A DNA stretch of 64,000 nt, taken from NCBI GenBank assembly GCA_002721175.1, contig PBJR01000011.1, forward strand, positions 12,326 to 76,325, given 5' to 3'. This document shows, in pieces, positions 50,076 through 60,470 of the stretch. The notes beneath the pieces are model-generated. The model searched no databases, was not told where the DNA came from, and saw only the letters and a list, made by a program, of their open reading frames with translations. The translations under genes and the position numbers were made by a program. How positions within the stretch are numbered: position 1 is the stretch's first letter; the number at the start of each line of letters is the position of its first letter. The stretch is from Flavobacteriaceae bacterium (GTDB lineage: Bacteria; Bacteroidota; Bacteroidia; Flavobacteriales; Flavobacteriaceae).

Positions 50076-51518
50076 TTAGTTCTGAACTAAAATTTGAAAA
50101 TCATCAATTTCAAAAGTCCCAGTGTAATCATCACCGCCTCCTGTATATTTAAAAGCAATATAGGCATTACCCGAATACCCACTCAAATCGCTAAGACCTG
50201 AGTCAACCCAATTTTGATAATACTCATCATCAGAAACAATATTAGCTGGAAGTTGTTCCCATGTTGAAATCTCAATATTTGCTTCATTCCCATCCCAATC
50301 AGTTGAAATTAAAAGCTCTAATTCACTATTATCGCTATAGCTGTTGGAAGATCTAAATTTAACAAATTCAGCATCTTGAGTGTCTAAGTTAATAACTGGT
50401 GTTATTAGCCAAGAAATATTACTAGAGTCACCAGTATTATAAGCACTCATGTATGCAATTTTACTACCATCATTTCCATCATCATAGGTTGTCTTTGCAC
50501 GCCAATCTCTGTTGCCAGCCTCCGTGTGATTGACCCAACCGTTTGTGGTAATTGAACTATAATTGGCATATGACTCAAAATCGTCCTCGAAAATTGCAGT
50601 AAAATCATCAATATCCAATAATTCACAGCGACTGCTAGTCATTTCTACATCGTTTACAGAGTTTAAAACAAGTACTAAATTATCTCCAAAATAATCTTTG
50701 GAAACAATACCTGAGATAGTCCCCCCTCCCGAGGGTAGTATATCGTTTGCAAAATTAGCGAAAGAACTAGTTTCCAGAAGAAATGTTGCATAACTAAATC
50801 CAGAACATCTTTGTACAATTCGTTGAGTATCATAGTCATCAGTTGGAGAAACATAAGGAAGTCCTACCTGACTTGTTGGAAATTCTGTTGATTCTATAGA
50901 AACATAAATCCCAATATCGCCCGATGTTAATGCAGAAACAACCTTTGGAACAATTGTCGCAGTGGTTGAAGATCGAAATAGATACAATGGAACCTCGTTG
51001 GCTGTAAGCTCTTCTATCTCTCCGTCTCCATTTGTTGATCCACCAATTGTGAAGACGCCATCTCCGCTATTTGTTTCTCCAAGAAATAAGTTTTTAAGGT
51101 AAATATAAACCTCTCTACCAACATTAAATTGATTGTAGGATTCAACCTGATTTAATGAAATCTTTAATGCGGCAGTTGGATTTTCAGGGGTATCTTGAAT
51201 AAAAAACTCCTTATAAAAGTTTCCCGTTGCATCAGAGGAAGAAACGTACCCTTTGACAGCAATCTCAGATACAATTTCTGTAGCTTGTTGATTAGATATA
51301 AACTGCGATTTTAATTGTTCAATAGTAATTAGTTGAACTTCTCCCGTATCAATCCTTGATAATAACTCATTTAAAGTTCGATTTTCTTCGGCTCCAATAC
51401 TTGACGGAATAGCAAAATCATCGTCCTGAACGCAAGAAAATATACCAAAAATCAACACTATGCCTAAGGTAAATAATTTAAAATTTATTGTTTTCATTCG
51501 TTTAAAATTAAAGTTCAT
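50076..51518 (-). CDS. DUF5689-domain lipoprotein with C-terminal choice-of-anchor J-like domain
   Basis: Lipobox (FGIFSC), 'SEIAVKGYVSSSDATGNFYKEFFIQD', 'FEDDFESYANYSSITTNGWVNHTEAGNRDWRAKTTYDD'. A start at MKTINFK (51497) is possible. Confidence 0.8.
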   Translation of the reverse strand: MNFNFKRMKTINFKLFTLGIVLIFGIFSCVQDDDFAIPSSIGAEENRTLNELLSRIDTGEVQLITIEQLKSQFISNQQATEIVSEIAVKGYVSSSDATGNFYKEFFIQDTPENPTAALKISLNQVESYNQFNVGREVYIYLKNLFLGETNSGDGVFTIGGSTNGDGEIEELTANEVPLYLFRSSTTATIVPKVVSALTSGDIGIYVSIESTEFPTSQVGLPYVSPTDDYDTQRIVQRCSGFSYATFLLETSSFANFANDILPSGGGTISGIVSKDYFGDNLVLVLNSVNDVEMTSSRCELLDIDDFTAIFEDDFESYANYSSITTNGWVNHTEAGNRDWRAKTTYDDGNDGSKIAYMSAYNTGDSSNISWLITPVINLDTQDAEFVKFRSSNSYSDNSELELLISTDWDGNEANIEISTWEQLPANIVSDDEYYQNWVDSGLSDLSGYSGNAYIAFKYTGGGDDYTGTFEIDDFQILVQN

Positions 51519-51528
51519 TTATAATTGT

Positions 51529-54285
51529 TTAAAATCTATAGTTAAGGTTTAAAAAATAAGTGGGCCCACGGCCATACCAATACTTAGGACCGAAGACGCG
51601 TTTAGGATCTTGTGCATCATCAGCTAAGGATTGATAGTTTGCACTTCTACCTTGTTCAAACCCACCTGATTTAAATTTTTGATCTAGAATATTATTTAGA
51701 CTCACAAATAGGCTAACGTATCTTTTCCCAATTTTCCAAGACTTCCCTCCAATGGCATTAACAACCATATAATCATCAAATCTCTCCTGTCGGAGTAATT
51801 CTCTAGCAAGTTCTGGCTCATAATTATTAAAAGGTAAACCATCAGTATCTAAATAAAAGTTTTCTGTTCGAGTTAGTGGAGACACGTCAACAAAGGTGTC
51901 AGCAAAGAAATTAGCAGTAGTTCCAAACCACCAATAATTTGGATCTCTGTACTCAAAACCTATTGAGGCAGCTTGCTGCGGTCCCGCAGCTATTCTATAA
52001 TGTTTTAAATTAGATTCTCCAAAATTAAGACCCTCTATAAAATCACTTGATGTCAATACTAAATTTGGATTATTGTCATACGTAAACTGACCCATTGAGG
52101 CAACCCCAGTCAACTTAATAGTTGGGGTTACTTGTGCTTCCATACCGAATTCAATTCCAAGGTGACTTTTATCGATTCCTTGCAGAATTTCTTGCACAAA
52201 CGCAGTCCCCTCATCAACACCACTAATCCCATCAGCGAAATAAAACGAAATTTCATTTGCGTCTTTGACATTAGCATAATAAGCCGTTAATCTGGTCTTT
52301 ACAGCAGAGGACCTAAAAATATAACTAGCATCAAAAGAACTTATTTTTTCTTCAGTTATATCTCTACCTGTTATATCCCCTACAACCGCATGGTTTTCAC
52401 GGGAGTTTGTATATGTATTTCTTATAGATGGAGCTTTCGTTAAGTATCCAGCATTCACATTTAGATTATGCTTTCCTGAAAATTTATATGTAAATCCCGT
52501 TTTAGCACCAATTCCTTGAAATGATATTTTAGGTCCCTTACCAAGTGAATTATCTGCGTATGTTTCTGTTTGATAGAGGCCCTCGCGCTGATAATCTGTA
52601 GCGGTGTAACTTCCGGCGAAAAAGAAATCAAACTTATTATATTCGAAACGTGTTTGTAAAAAAGTATTCAATATGCTAGCTTCTATATTAAAATTATACC
52701 TAAATGTATCCCCTTCTCCAACTACCATATTTGGATTTTGTAAATCAAATTGTACTAAATCAAAAGAATCCACATTGAGATAACCAGTATTACTTCCTAA
52801 CATATCAATAATTTCAGCAAAATTATGAGACTTTAGCCTTCTGTAGTTTACTGCTGCATTGAAGGTAATATTATCTGATAGAGTAGACTCGACAATTGAA
52901 TTAGCAGTAAATTGTTGATCATCACTGCGATCTTCATATAACACGTAAGCCGCATAATCACCATTAATATTATTGGTAAGGTTTGCGTCATAAATACGAT
53001 TCCAGTTTATTTGTCCATCATTTCTAAATGACTGCTCAGCAAGATAAGCTCCTGAGTAATCTGGACCATTATCGTCAGCTAAAAAATAACTTGGTAAGGT
53101 TTGATAATAAGCTGGAGTTGGATTAGCCCCACCAGCATAATCCAATCGGCTGTTGCCTAGTTTTCCAAATTGATAAGCCAAATTTGTGTTTAATGTTGTT
53201 TTATTTGATAAATCCCAGTAATGATTTAACATCAATACTGGTTCAGATATGCGTCGAATTCTTGAATTTCTCTTTTCACCATCATGCCACCCCCAGTACT
53301 CATTATATTTTGTGTCTTTTAAGTCAAAAACTTCTTGCGTGTTAGGTGAAGATTTTCCACGTCTATTTGGAGTGTAAAAACCTACAAAATTTAAACTATG
53401 ATTATCATTTATTCTTTTTTCCAGCGAAATAAAAAAGGAGTTTGCATCATAAAAAGTACCATCCTGAAAACCTTCATTACCCCAGCGTCTTCCAAGTGAA
53501 AATGCATATGCCCAACCACCCTCTAACAAACCAGAAGAATAAGTTGCCATTAATCTATTTGTATAGCTTCTATTTGAAGATGAATAAGTTACACGTCCAC
53601 CTGCTCTATAACTAGATGCTCTTAAATTAATATTTGTTGAGCCTAATAATCCTCCAAAAGTATATGCAGAGGGTGCCAAGCCCATAGTTAACTCTTGACC
53701 TCTCAGAACATCGTTGAGCCCTCCCCAATTACTCCACTGAGGTCTACCATCAAAAGTTTTATTCATTTCAATCCCGTTCATTAAAACAGTTCCATTATCA
53801 GTATTGAGTCCGCGAACACGGAAAAATGATTGACTAAATTCAAAAGCCGCAGCTCGTTGAAAAATATCTTGTGAAGCAGATAGTAAACCAGATATATTAT
53901 CCGCTCCACTCATATCATCGTTTAATTCATCGTCAGAAAGTGTAATAGTAAATAAATCTTCAGACGAATTATCAATTTGCATGAGCAAGTCCGATAATTC
54001 TAAAACCTCGCCGTCAACAACAACGACAGGAAATCTTAAATCTAAATAGTCTATTTTACTTAAATATAAAATCTGATCCCCCAAAGGAATATCTGTAGAA
54101 AAAGTAAAGCTACCTGAACTATCAGTTAATAAACTTAGAGAAGTTCCTTCAATTTGTACTAAAACTCCACTCATCGGTTGAGATGAGAGCTCATCCTTAA
54201 CAACACCTATTATGGTAGTCTGTTGGGCAAATCCATAAATTGCTGAAAAAGAAATAAACAGGAGACTTAAAAATCGTTTTTTCAT
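51529..54285 (-). CDS. TonB-dependent receptor with carboxypeptidase-like regulatory N-terminal domain
   Basis: Signal peptide, CarboxypepD_reg-like region, plug (FRVRGLNTDNGTVLMNGIEMN), beta-barrel ending ...YFLNLNYRF. Confidence 0.93.
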   Translation of the reverse strand: MKKRFLSLLFISFSAIYGFAQQTTIIGVVKDELSSQPMSGVLVQIEGTSLSLLTDSSGSFTFSTDIPLGDQILYLSKIDYLDLRFPVVVVDGEVLELSDLLMQIDNSSEDLFTITLSDDELNDDMSGADNISGLLSASQDIFQRAAAFEFSQSFFRVRGLNTDNGTVLMNGIEMNKTFDGRPQWSNWGGLNDVLRGQELTMGLAPSAYTFGGLLGSTNINLRASSYRAGGRVTYSSSNRSYTNRLMATYSSGLLEGGWAYAFSLGRRWGNEGFQDGTFYDANSFFISLEKRINDNHSLNFVGFYTPNRRGKSSPNTQEVFDLKDTKYNEYWGWHDGEKRNSRIRRISEPVLMLNHYWDLSNKTTLNTNLAYQFGKLGNSRLDYAGGANPTPAYYQTLPSYFLADDNGPDYSGAYLAEQSFRNDGQINWNRIYDANLTNNINGDYAAYVLYEDRSDDQQFTANSIVESTLSDNITFNAAVNYRRLKSHNFAEIIDMLGSNTGYLNVDSFDLVQFDLQNPNMVVGEGDTFRYNFNIEASILNTFLQTRFEYNKFDFFFAGSYTATDYQREGLYQTETYADNSLGKGPKISFQGIGAKTGFTYKFSGKHNLNVNAGYLTKAPSIRNTYTNSRENHAVVGDITGRDITEEKISSFDASYIFRSSAVKTRLTAYYANVKDANEISFYFADGISGVDEGTAFVQEILQGIDKSHLGIEFGMEAQVTPTIKLTGVASMGQFTYDNNPNLVLTSSDFIEGLNFGESNLKHYRIAAGPQQAASIGFEYRDPNYWWFGTTANFFADTFVDVSPLTRTENFYLDTDGLPFNNYEPELARELLRQERFDDYMVVNAIGGKSWKIGKRYVSLFVSLNNILDQKFKSGGFEQGRSANYQSLADDAQDPKRVFGPKYWYGRGPTYFLNLNYRF

Positions 54286-54351
54286 TTATGATTAATTTTA
54301 TTACACAACATATATATCAAACAAAAATACGTTTCTTATTTCTAAAATTTA

Positions 54352-54359
54352 TATTTTTG
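54352..54359 (+). promoter_or_regulatory. Putative -7 element TATTTTTG for the EEP nuclease-like gene
   Basis: TAnnTTTG match 34 nt before TTG 54394. Confidence 0.45.
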
Positions 54360-54393
54360 ACTAGTTAATTAATTATGACCAAATATTATACTT

Positions 54394-55458
54394 TTGAAGC
54401 CATACCATAACTTTAATTTTTTTTATTTCTCTATACTTTTATTAATATTTTTTAGTTTAAATATAAATGCACAGAAGAAACGAAACTTTAGAGTTCATAC
54501 TATTGCTTTTTACAACGTAGAGAACTTATTTGACACTGTAAATGATCCTAAAAAAAACGATGAAGCAAGCCCAATTATGGAGCTAAAAACAGATCGTGAT
54601 AAAATTTATTCAAAGAAATTAGAAAATATTGCAATTGCCATTTCAAAAATAGGTTTTAAAACTTCAAAAAATTCGCCAGCTGTCATTGGTATCTGCGAAG
54701 TTGAAAACCGTAAAGTTATAGAAGATCTAGCCAATCACTCCGCTTTAATCGCCAAGAATTATGCTATTGTCCACTTTGAGTCTCCAGACGAGCGTGGGAT
54801 CGACGTTGCATTAATGTATCAAAAATCTTTGTTCCAACCAATCAACTCTAGCTCTCACGAAATAAAGCTACTAAATAGTGATGGGGAAAGAGATTACACA
54901 AGAGATGTTCTATTAGTTAGTGGTTTTCTGGAAAATGATTTAATACATGTTTTAGTTAATCACTGGCCTTCAAGAAGCGGAGGAGAAGCCAGAAGCAGAT
55001 CAAAACGGGAAGCAGCAGCAGCCGTCAACAAGAAATTAATTGATTCTTTACAATTCAAAGACGCTAATGCTAAGATATTTTTGATGGGAGATTTAAATGA
55101 CAACCCCACAAATTCAAGTTTAAAAAAAATATTAAAAACTAAGGGAGAAAGAGAAAGAGCGAGAGCGAAAGACTTATTTAATCCCATGGAATCTTTATTT
55201 AAAAAAGGTCTTGGCTCAAATGCCTACCGGGACGGATGGAGCTTGTTTGATCAAATAATAGTTTCTGCCTCCTTGATCGAAAAAGATTACTCATCATTTA
55301 GGTTTTATAAAGCTGGAATTTTCAATGAACAATTTCTAATTAATCAAAAAGGACAATTCAAAGGGTACCCCTTTAGAAGCTTCACTTGGGGTGGTTTTAC
55401 TAATGGTTATAGCGATCACTTCCCAGTTTACATTAACCTCATAAAAGAGGTAAATTAA
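54394..55458 (+). CDS. Secreted endonuclease/exonuclease/phosphatase (EEP) family protein; TTG start
   Basis: Signal peptide; IAFYNVENLFD, VIGICEVENR, NHWPSRSGG, MGDLNDNP, SDHFPVYI. Confidence 0.9.
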   Translation: MKPYHNFNFFYFSILLLIFFSLNINAQKKRNFRVHTIAFYNVENLFDTVNDPKKNDEASPIMELKTDRDKIYSKKLENIAIAISKIGFKTSKNSPAVIGICEVENRKVIEDLANHSALIAKNYAIVHFESPDERGIDVALMYQKSLFQPINSSSHEIKLLNSDGERDYTRDVLLVSGFLENDLIHVLVNHWPSRSGGEARSRSKREAAAAVNKKLIDSLQFKDANAKIFLMGDLNDNPTNSSLKKILKTKGERERARAKDLFNPMESLFKKGLGSNAYRDGWSLFDQIIVSASLIEKDYSSFRFYKAGIFNEQFLINQKGQFKGYPFRSFTWGGFTNGYSDHFPVYINLIKEVN

Positions 55459-55461
55459 ATA

Positions 55462-55893
55462 TTAGCCAGGCCAAACTTCCCATGGGATTCTAGAAAGAAT
55501 TAATAGTAAAGCCAAAAGATAGAAAACTATAATGCTCTTATACTTTTTAAAAGACAGTCTTTGCTTTTTGTGTTTAGAATAACCAACTGTTACTAGTGTA
55601 ATTGCAATAACATTGGCGATTGGGTGCTCAATTAAATATAATCTATATGAAGTTACCTCTAAGATCTCACTTAATCCTAGCTCAAACCACATCGAAAATC
55701 TCTCATTGCTAAAATATAAAAATAATGAAATTAAAAATTGAATGTGATTAACAATAAGAGCTAATAATGCCAATTGAAACATCTTTGGATTATATTCCCT
55801 TTTTAAAATTATAGATTTTAAGGCTCTAAAAACAGCGAGGATAAGTGTTATTAAAACTACGTAAGCCCAAAAAGAGTGAATGGTCTTTAACAT
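55462..55893 (-). CDS. Conserved flavobacterial integral membrane protein
   Basis: 143 aa, four hydrophobic segments, 'RLYLIEHPIANVIAITLVTVGYSKHKK...LLLILSRIPWEVW'. Confidence 0.75.
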   Translation of the reverse strand: MLKTIHSFWAYVVLITLILAVFRALKSIILKREYNPKMFQLALLALIVNHIQFLISLFLYFSNERFSMWFELGLSEILEVTSYRLYLIEHPIANVIAITLVTVGYSKHKKQRLSFKKYKSIIVFYLLALLLILSRIPWEVWPG

Positions 55894-55940
55894 GCCAAAA
55901 AATATTTAACAATTGTAAATTTAGCAGATTTTGAAATAAA

Positions 55941-55970
55941 AAAAACCTCTACTTATATAGAGGCTTTTTT
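55941..55970 (-). terminator. Rho-independent terminator downstream of the second TonB receptor
   Basis: Minus strand gCCTCTA-tataag-TAGAGG followed by a T-tract. Confidence 0.75.
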
Positions 55971-55990
55971 AATATTAATCATTAAAAAAA

Positions 55991-58720
55991 TTAAAAATTG
56001 ATCCGTAAAGTACCATTCCATGTTGTTCCAAATCCAAACCAAACAGAATTTGTAGTGTCAATTCCTTTCCAAGTATCGACAGTATCATCGGTGACATGTA
56101 TATTAGAATTTGACTCAGCTATGTAAACAGTATTAAATAGGTTGTTTATATTTAACCTGAAAGAAGCATTCGTTCCAAAAAGATCAAAATTTACTGTCGT
56201 ACCTAAATCTGCCAACCCAAAAGATGGAAGCTTTAAGGCACCTGGATTATCCGGCTCTAAAAACGCAGAATCGGTGACTGAATAATCTGCATATAAATTA
56301 TCCACAAATCTATATCCAAAATCAAAACTAAAAATACCTGTTCTGTAAACTCCTTCTAGATATGTTACAAATTGTGCAGCATCCCCGACTTTGGCATCTT
56401 TAAGGTACAAAGTTCCAGTACCTATGGACTGTTGATTATCATCAAACAGTTCGGTTGAAAAATCCTTAGTGTATTTCCAATCCCCTGCAGATAACATACC
56501 TCTTAAAGTAAGCTTTTCAGTTGCAAAATAAGTGGCTTCAATTTCTAAACCGTTGTGTAGAACATCAACGTCTTTAAACTGAGCAGTGCCATCAACTCCC
56601 TGTTGATTAGAAATACCTCTAGAAATAAATCTGTTACCCCAATTTGTTGAATAAAGATTAACATTTAGCCTTAGCTTATCGCTTGCAAATCCATAACCTA
56701 ACTCCACAGAAGTAATTTCTTCGTTTTGTAAATCAGGATTTACTGTATTTGCGTAATTCGGGAACACCCCATCAAAATTTGGTTGCCTAGAAATATATCC
56801 AGCATTAAAATAAACATTTGATTTATCATCAATGTTATAGTTTGAGCCACCCTTGATATAGCCTCCAGTGATATCCTTCTTTTCAGAAATAGGATTAAGT
56901 GGAGAATCAAAGTAATCTTCACGCTCAAAAGACTGATTAGAAAGACCAGCTTGTAAAACAGATGTAAATATGTCATCCTTACTGTATTCTATCAAACCAT
57001 TAAATCCAAACCAACCTACATTACCAACATTATAATAGTCAATTTTAGGTCCTTTTATCCCAGTATTGTTAAATGGGGAGGCATCAATTGTAGTGTTTAT
57101 AATCTGGCCAGCAGAATTAGCATTCCCTGTTGAATAATAGCCGTCAAAGCCCATCAAGTCGTTCAATGCTCGATAGTGATATCCTTTATAACTTCTTAAA
57201 TCAATACCAACAGAGTATCTCCAATTTCCTGAATTTATTTCTAAATTAGATATAGCACCTACCCAGTCGTGAGAATTTATAGAGGCTCTTCTGATAAGGC
57301 CTGCATTGTTTACACCGTCATCACTAAATCCATTTGAAGAAATTAACATTCCGTCATAATCTGATATGGAACCAGTGTAAGGATCTGTATTTGAAAGCTG
57401 ATAATTAATCAAAGCATCATAATCAATAAATCCGTTAGAGTCTCTTGGCCCTCTTCCATTTTCAAGGTAGTGTTCTGTCAAATCCTTGCGGTATGGAAGA
57501 ATATCAGTCTCAGAGTTAAAGAAATTTTGACCTCTTGGCCCAGTTCCACCTCCCCGTCCAGCAGATCCATACAGAGAAGTATTCAGGGCAACTTTGTCAG
57601 AAATTTCCCAATCCCAGTTGAAAGTCACTAAAGGTTTGTTATAAAAATTTCTTCTCATGTTAAACTCTTCTCCGTTCAGGGTTCCGCCGTTTGAATTCCA
57701 ACGCTGATCAATACCTGAGTCACCAAAATTTTGATAATCTCTTATAGATACCCATACATCCCTTTGATGATGCCACTGCCCTGCACCAAGCAAGGAAAAA
57801 TTCATGGAATGCTTAGATCCCTCTGGATTGTATCCTACGGCCATAAAATATGTAGTTCCCTCTCCACTAGTATTATATATGTAGCCATCACCGGCCCATT
57901 TGGAAAGTAAAAAAGAGGAAGCCCAACCACTTTCATTCTTACCAGACGAATAAGAAGCAGTTGTCTTATAGTAACCATCATTCCCTACCATCTGAGATAT
58001 TGAACTTGACTGCATCGCATCTGTAGCTTTAGTGAAAATTGATACAGTTCCTCCAACAGAAGGTATCGCTAAACGTGTAGCTCCAAGACCTCTTTGAATT
58101 TGAATCCCAGAGGCAATATCTGTCAGTCCTTGCCAATTTGACCAAAAAACTCTTCCATTCTCCATGTCATTGACTGGCTGGCCATTAATTAAAAACGATG
58201 TATTAGTTTGATCAAAACCTCTTAAAGAAATTCTTGAATCTCCATAACCACCCTCTTGCTTAGTTGCATAAACTCCTGGTGTTTTGTTCATAATTTCTGG
58301 GAATTCTTGATTACCAACTCTCAGCGAAATCTCACTGCTTGAAATTGTTGAAACAGCAACAGGTGTTTTTCTTTTAACTGCTAAGTCGATAACACCAGAG
58401 CTGAGGACAATAACTTCGTCAAGTGAATTGTCTGATAATAAAGAAATTGAACCAAGATCAGTTGATCCATCAAATGAAAGTGTCAAAGATTTATAACCGA
58501 CAAAAGAAATTAATAACTCCCCAGAACTACTTGTGGTATTGATGGAAAAAGTTCCATTAAAATCAGTCATTGTACCATTTGACGTTCCAACTTCAATAAT
58601 ATTCGCACCAGAAAGTGGTGCATTAAGTTCTCCATCTGTTACAGTTCCTGTAATTGTACTTTGACTAAAAGCAAATGATGAACTTAAGAAAAAACTTAAA
58701 ATAAATAATACTTTTTTCAT
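55991..58720 (-). CDS. TonB-dependent receptor with carboxypeptidase-like regulatory domain
   Basis: STITGTVTDGELNAPLSGANIIEVGTSNGTMTDFNGTFSI; plug (ISLRGFDQTNTSFLINGQPVNDMENG); C-terminal aromatic ...TLRINF. Confidence 0.94.
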   Translation of the reverse strand: MKKVLFILSFFLSSSFAFSQSTITGTVTDGELNAPLSGANIIEVGTSNGTMTDFNGTFSINTTSSSGELLISFVGYKSLTLSFDGSTDLGSISLLSDNSLDEVIVLSSGVIDLAVKRKTPVAVSTISSSEISLRVGNQEFPEIMNKTPGVYATKQEGGYGDSRISLRGFDQTNTSFLINGQPVNDMENGRVFWSNWQGLTDIASGIQIQRGLGATRLAIPSVGGTVSIFTKATDAMQSSSISQMVGNDGYYKTTASYSSGKNESGWASSFLLSKWAGDGYIYNTSGEGTTYFMAVGYNPEGSKHSMNFSLLGAGQWHHQRDVWVSIRDYQNFGDSGIDQRWNSNGGTLNGEEFNMRRNFYNKPLVTFNWDWEISDKVALNTSLYGSAGRGGGTGPRGQNFFNSETDILPYRKDLTEHYLENGRGPRDSNGFIDYDALINYQLSNTDPYTGSISDYDGMLISSNGFSDDGVNNAGLIRRASINSHDWVGAISNLEINSGNWRYSVGIDLRSYKGYHYRALNDLMGFDGYYSTGNANSAGQIINTTIDASPFNNTGIKGPKIDYYNVGNVGWFGFNGLIEYSKDDIFTSVLQAGLSNQSFEREDYFDSPLNPISEKKDITGGYIKGGSNYNIDDKSNVYFNAGYISRQPNFDGVFPNYANTVNPDLQNEEITSVELGYGFASDKLRLNVNLYSTNWGNRFISRGISNQQGVDGTAQFKDVDVLHNGLEIEATYFATEKLTLRGMLSAGDWKYTKDFSTELFDDNQQSIGTGTLYLKDAKVGDAAQFVTYLEGVYRTGIFSFDFGYRFVDNLYADYSVTDSAFLEPDNPGALKLPSFGLADLGTTVNFDLFGTNASFRLNINNLFNTVYIAESNSNIHVTDDTVDTWKGIDTTNSVWFGFGTTWNGTLRINF

Positions 58721-58837
58721 TGTAAAAATTATTTGATTATATTTTGCAATTTATAACATCCTACGATTGTGGAAAAGAATTCTTAATAACATTGACTAAT
58801 TGTTAATTATTTAATTACAATAGGTTAATAAAAAGAA

Positions 58838-60457
58838 TTATAGAAAGTTTTTATAGTTATTAATCAATCTTTTTGTTGATGCATCATGATCATTTAGTTC
58901 ATCTTGTGAAAAATCATTAAGTATTCTTCCAGCTAATTTTTTACCAAGCTCAACTCCAAATTGATCATAGCTATAAATATTCCATATAATTCCCTGAACA
59001 AATATTTTGTGCTCATACATAGCAATTAATTTACCCAAATTTTCAGGGGTTAATTTATCAATGAAAATTGTGTTTGTTGGTCGGTTTCCAGGAAAAATCT
59101 TATATGGAATAATTTCTTTATCGTTTATCTCATCAGCGATTTGATCTTTTGTTTTACCACACAACAAAGCCTCTGACTGTGCTAAAAAATTTGAAATCAA
59201 TTTATCATGCTGAGCAGTGTTACCATAAAGAGACTTTTTAAATGCAATAAAATCTGCAGGAATTAATTTAGTACCCTGATGCATTAATTGAAAAAACGCA
59301 TGTTGAACATTAGTTCCCACACCTCCCCAAATTATATTACCTGTCTGATAATCCACTTTTTTACCAAAGCGATCAATGCTTTTTCCATTACTCTCCATTA
59401 CAGCTTGTTGAAGATAAGCAGGCAATTTCCTCAAATTTTGCGAATATGGTATAATAGCCTCACTATCTGCGTTAAAAAAATTATTATACCAAATACTTAA
59501 CATTGCAGTGATGATTGGAATGTTTTCTTCAAACGGAGCGTTTTGGAAATGTAAATCCATTTTATGGGCTCCATCTAACAATCTTTCAAAGTTGTCATTG
59601 CCAAGGGCCAAATTAATACTTAGTCCTGCTGCGCTCCACAAAGAAAATCGTCCTCCAACCCAATCCCAAGTTTTAAATACATTTTTAGATTCGACCCCGA
59701 AATCATTGGCCGCCTTAATATTAACTGTAACCGCAACTAAATGCTTCTTTAGATCATGACTAGAAGCGGATTTCAAAAACCATTTCTTTATGGTATGTGC
59801 ATTTGAAATAGTTTCTTGTGTCGTAAAAGTTTTTGATACAATTACAAAAAGAGTAGTCTCAGGATTTAATCTTTTTAAGACTTCAGAAACGTAATCACCA
59901 TCAATATTATTTATAAAATGTAATTTCAAATGATTTGAATAATATGTCAAAGCGTTAATAACCATTGAAGGGCCTAGATCAGATCCACCTATACCAACAT
60001 TAACAATATCCGTAAAATTTTTGTTAGTATATCCCTTCAGCTGGCCTGATATCACACCATTTGAAAATTGGCTAATTTTGTTTTTTACTTCAAATATTTC
60101 TGAAATAATATTAATGCCGTCAACTTCAATTTTTGAATCTTTCGGCGCTCTCAATGCGGTATGTAAAACTGATCTGTTTTCAGTTTTATTTATTTTAAAA
60201 CCACTAAAGTATTTTGAAATCGAAGAATTTAATTTCATTTCATCAGCCAAAGCTTTGAGAAGCGAAAGTGTTTCTGTTGTAATTCTGTTTTTAGAATAGT
60301 CCAAAAGAAATTCATCCCAAATAATTGACATTTCATTTGCTCGTTCAGGGTTTTCAACAAACAAATTCTTCATCTGCACGTCCTTAATAATTTCATAATG
60401 ATCTTTTAGATCATTCCACGCCTTGGTTTTTACTGGATTTATAGACTTTAAGCTCAC
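58838..60457 (-). CDS. pgi: Glucose-6-phosphate isomerase
   Basis: VGIGGSDLGPSMV, VGGRFSLWSAAGLSI, ESNGKSIDRFG, IIWGGVGTNVQHAFFQLMHQGT. Confidence 0.97.
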   Translation of the reverse strand: MSLKSINPVKTKAWNDLKDHYEIIKDVQMKNLFVENPERANEMSIIWDEFLLDYSKNRITTETLSLLKALADEMKLNSSISKYFSGFKINKTENRSVLHTALRAPKDSKIEVDGINIISEIFEVKNKISQFSNGVISGQLKGYTNKNFTDIVNVGIGGSDLGPSMVINALTYYSNHLKLHFINNIDGDYVSEVLKRLNPETTLFVIVSKTFTTQETISNAHTIKKWFLKSASSHDLKKHLVAVTVNIKAANDFGVESKNVFKTWDWVGGRFSLWSAAGLSINLALGNDNFERLLDGAHKMDLHFQNAPFEENIPIITAMLSIWYNNFFNADSEAIIPYSQNLRKLPAYLQQAVMESNGKSIDRFGKKVDYQTGNIIWGGVGTNVQHAFFQLMHQGTKLIPADFIAFKKSLYGNTAQHDKLISNFLAQSEALLCGKTKDQIADEINDKEIIPYKIFPGNRPTNTIFIDKLTPENLGKLIAMYEHKIFVQGIIWNIYSYDQFGVELGKKLAGRILNDFSQDELNDHDASTKRLINNYKNFL

Positions 60458-60470
60458 TTTAGATTTTTAA

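Noticed and set aside
55462-55893. Possible annotation as ribosomal protein L27
   Set aside because: Homologues sometimes carry that label (from memory), but the translation is clearly a multi-span membrane protein.
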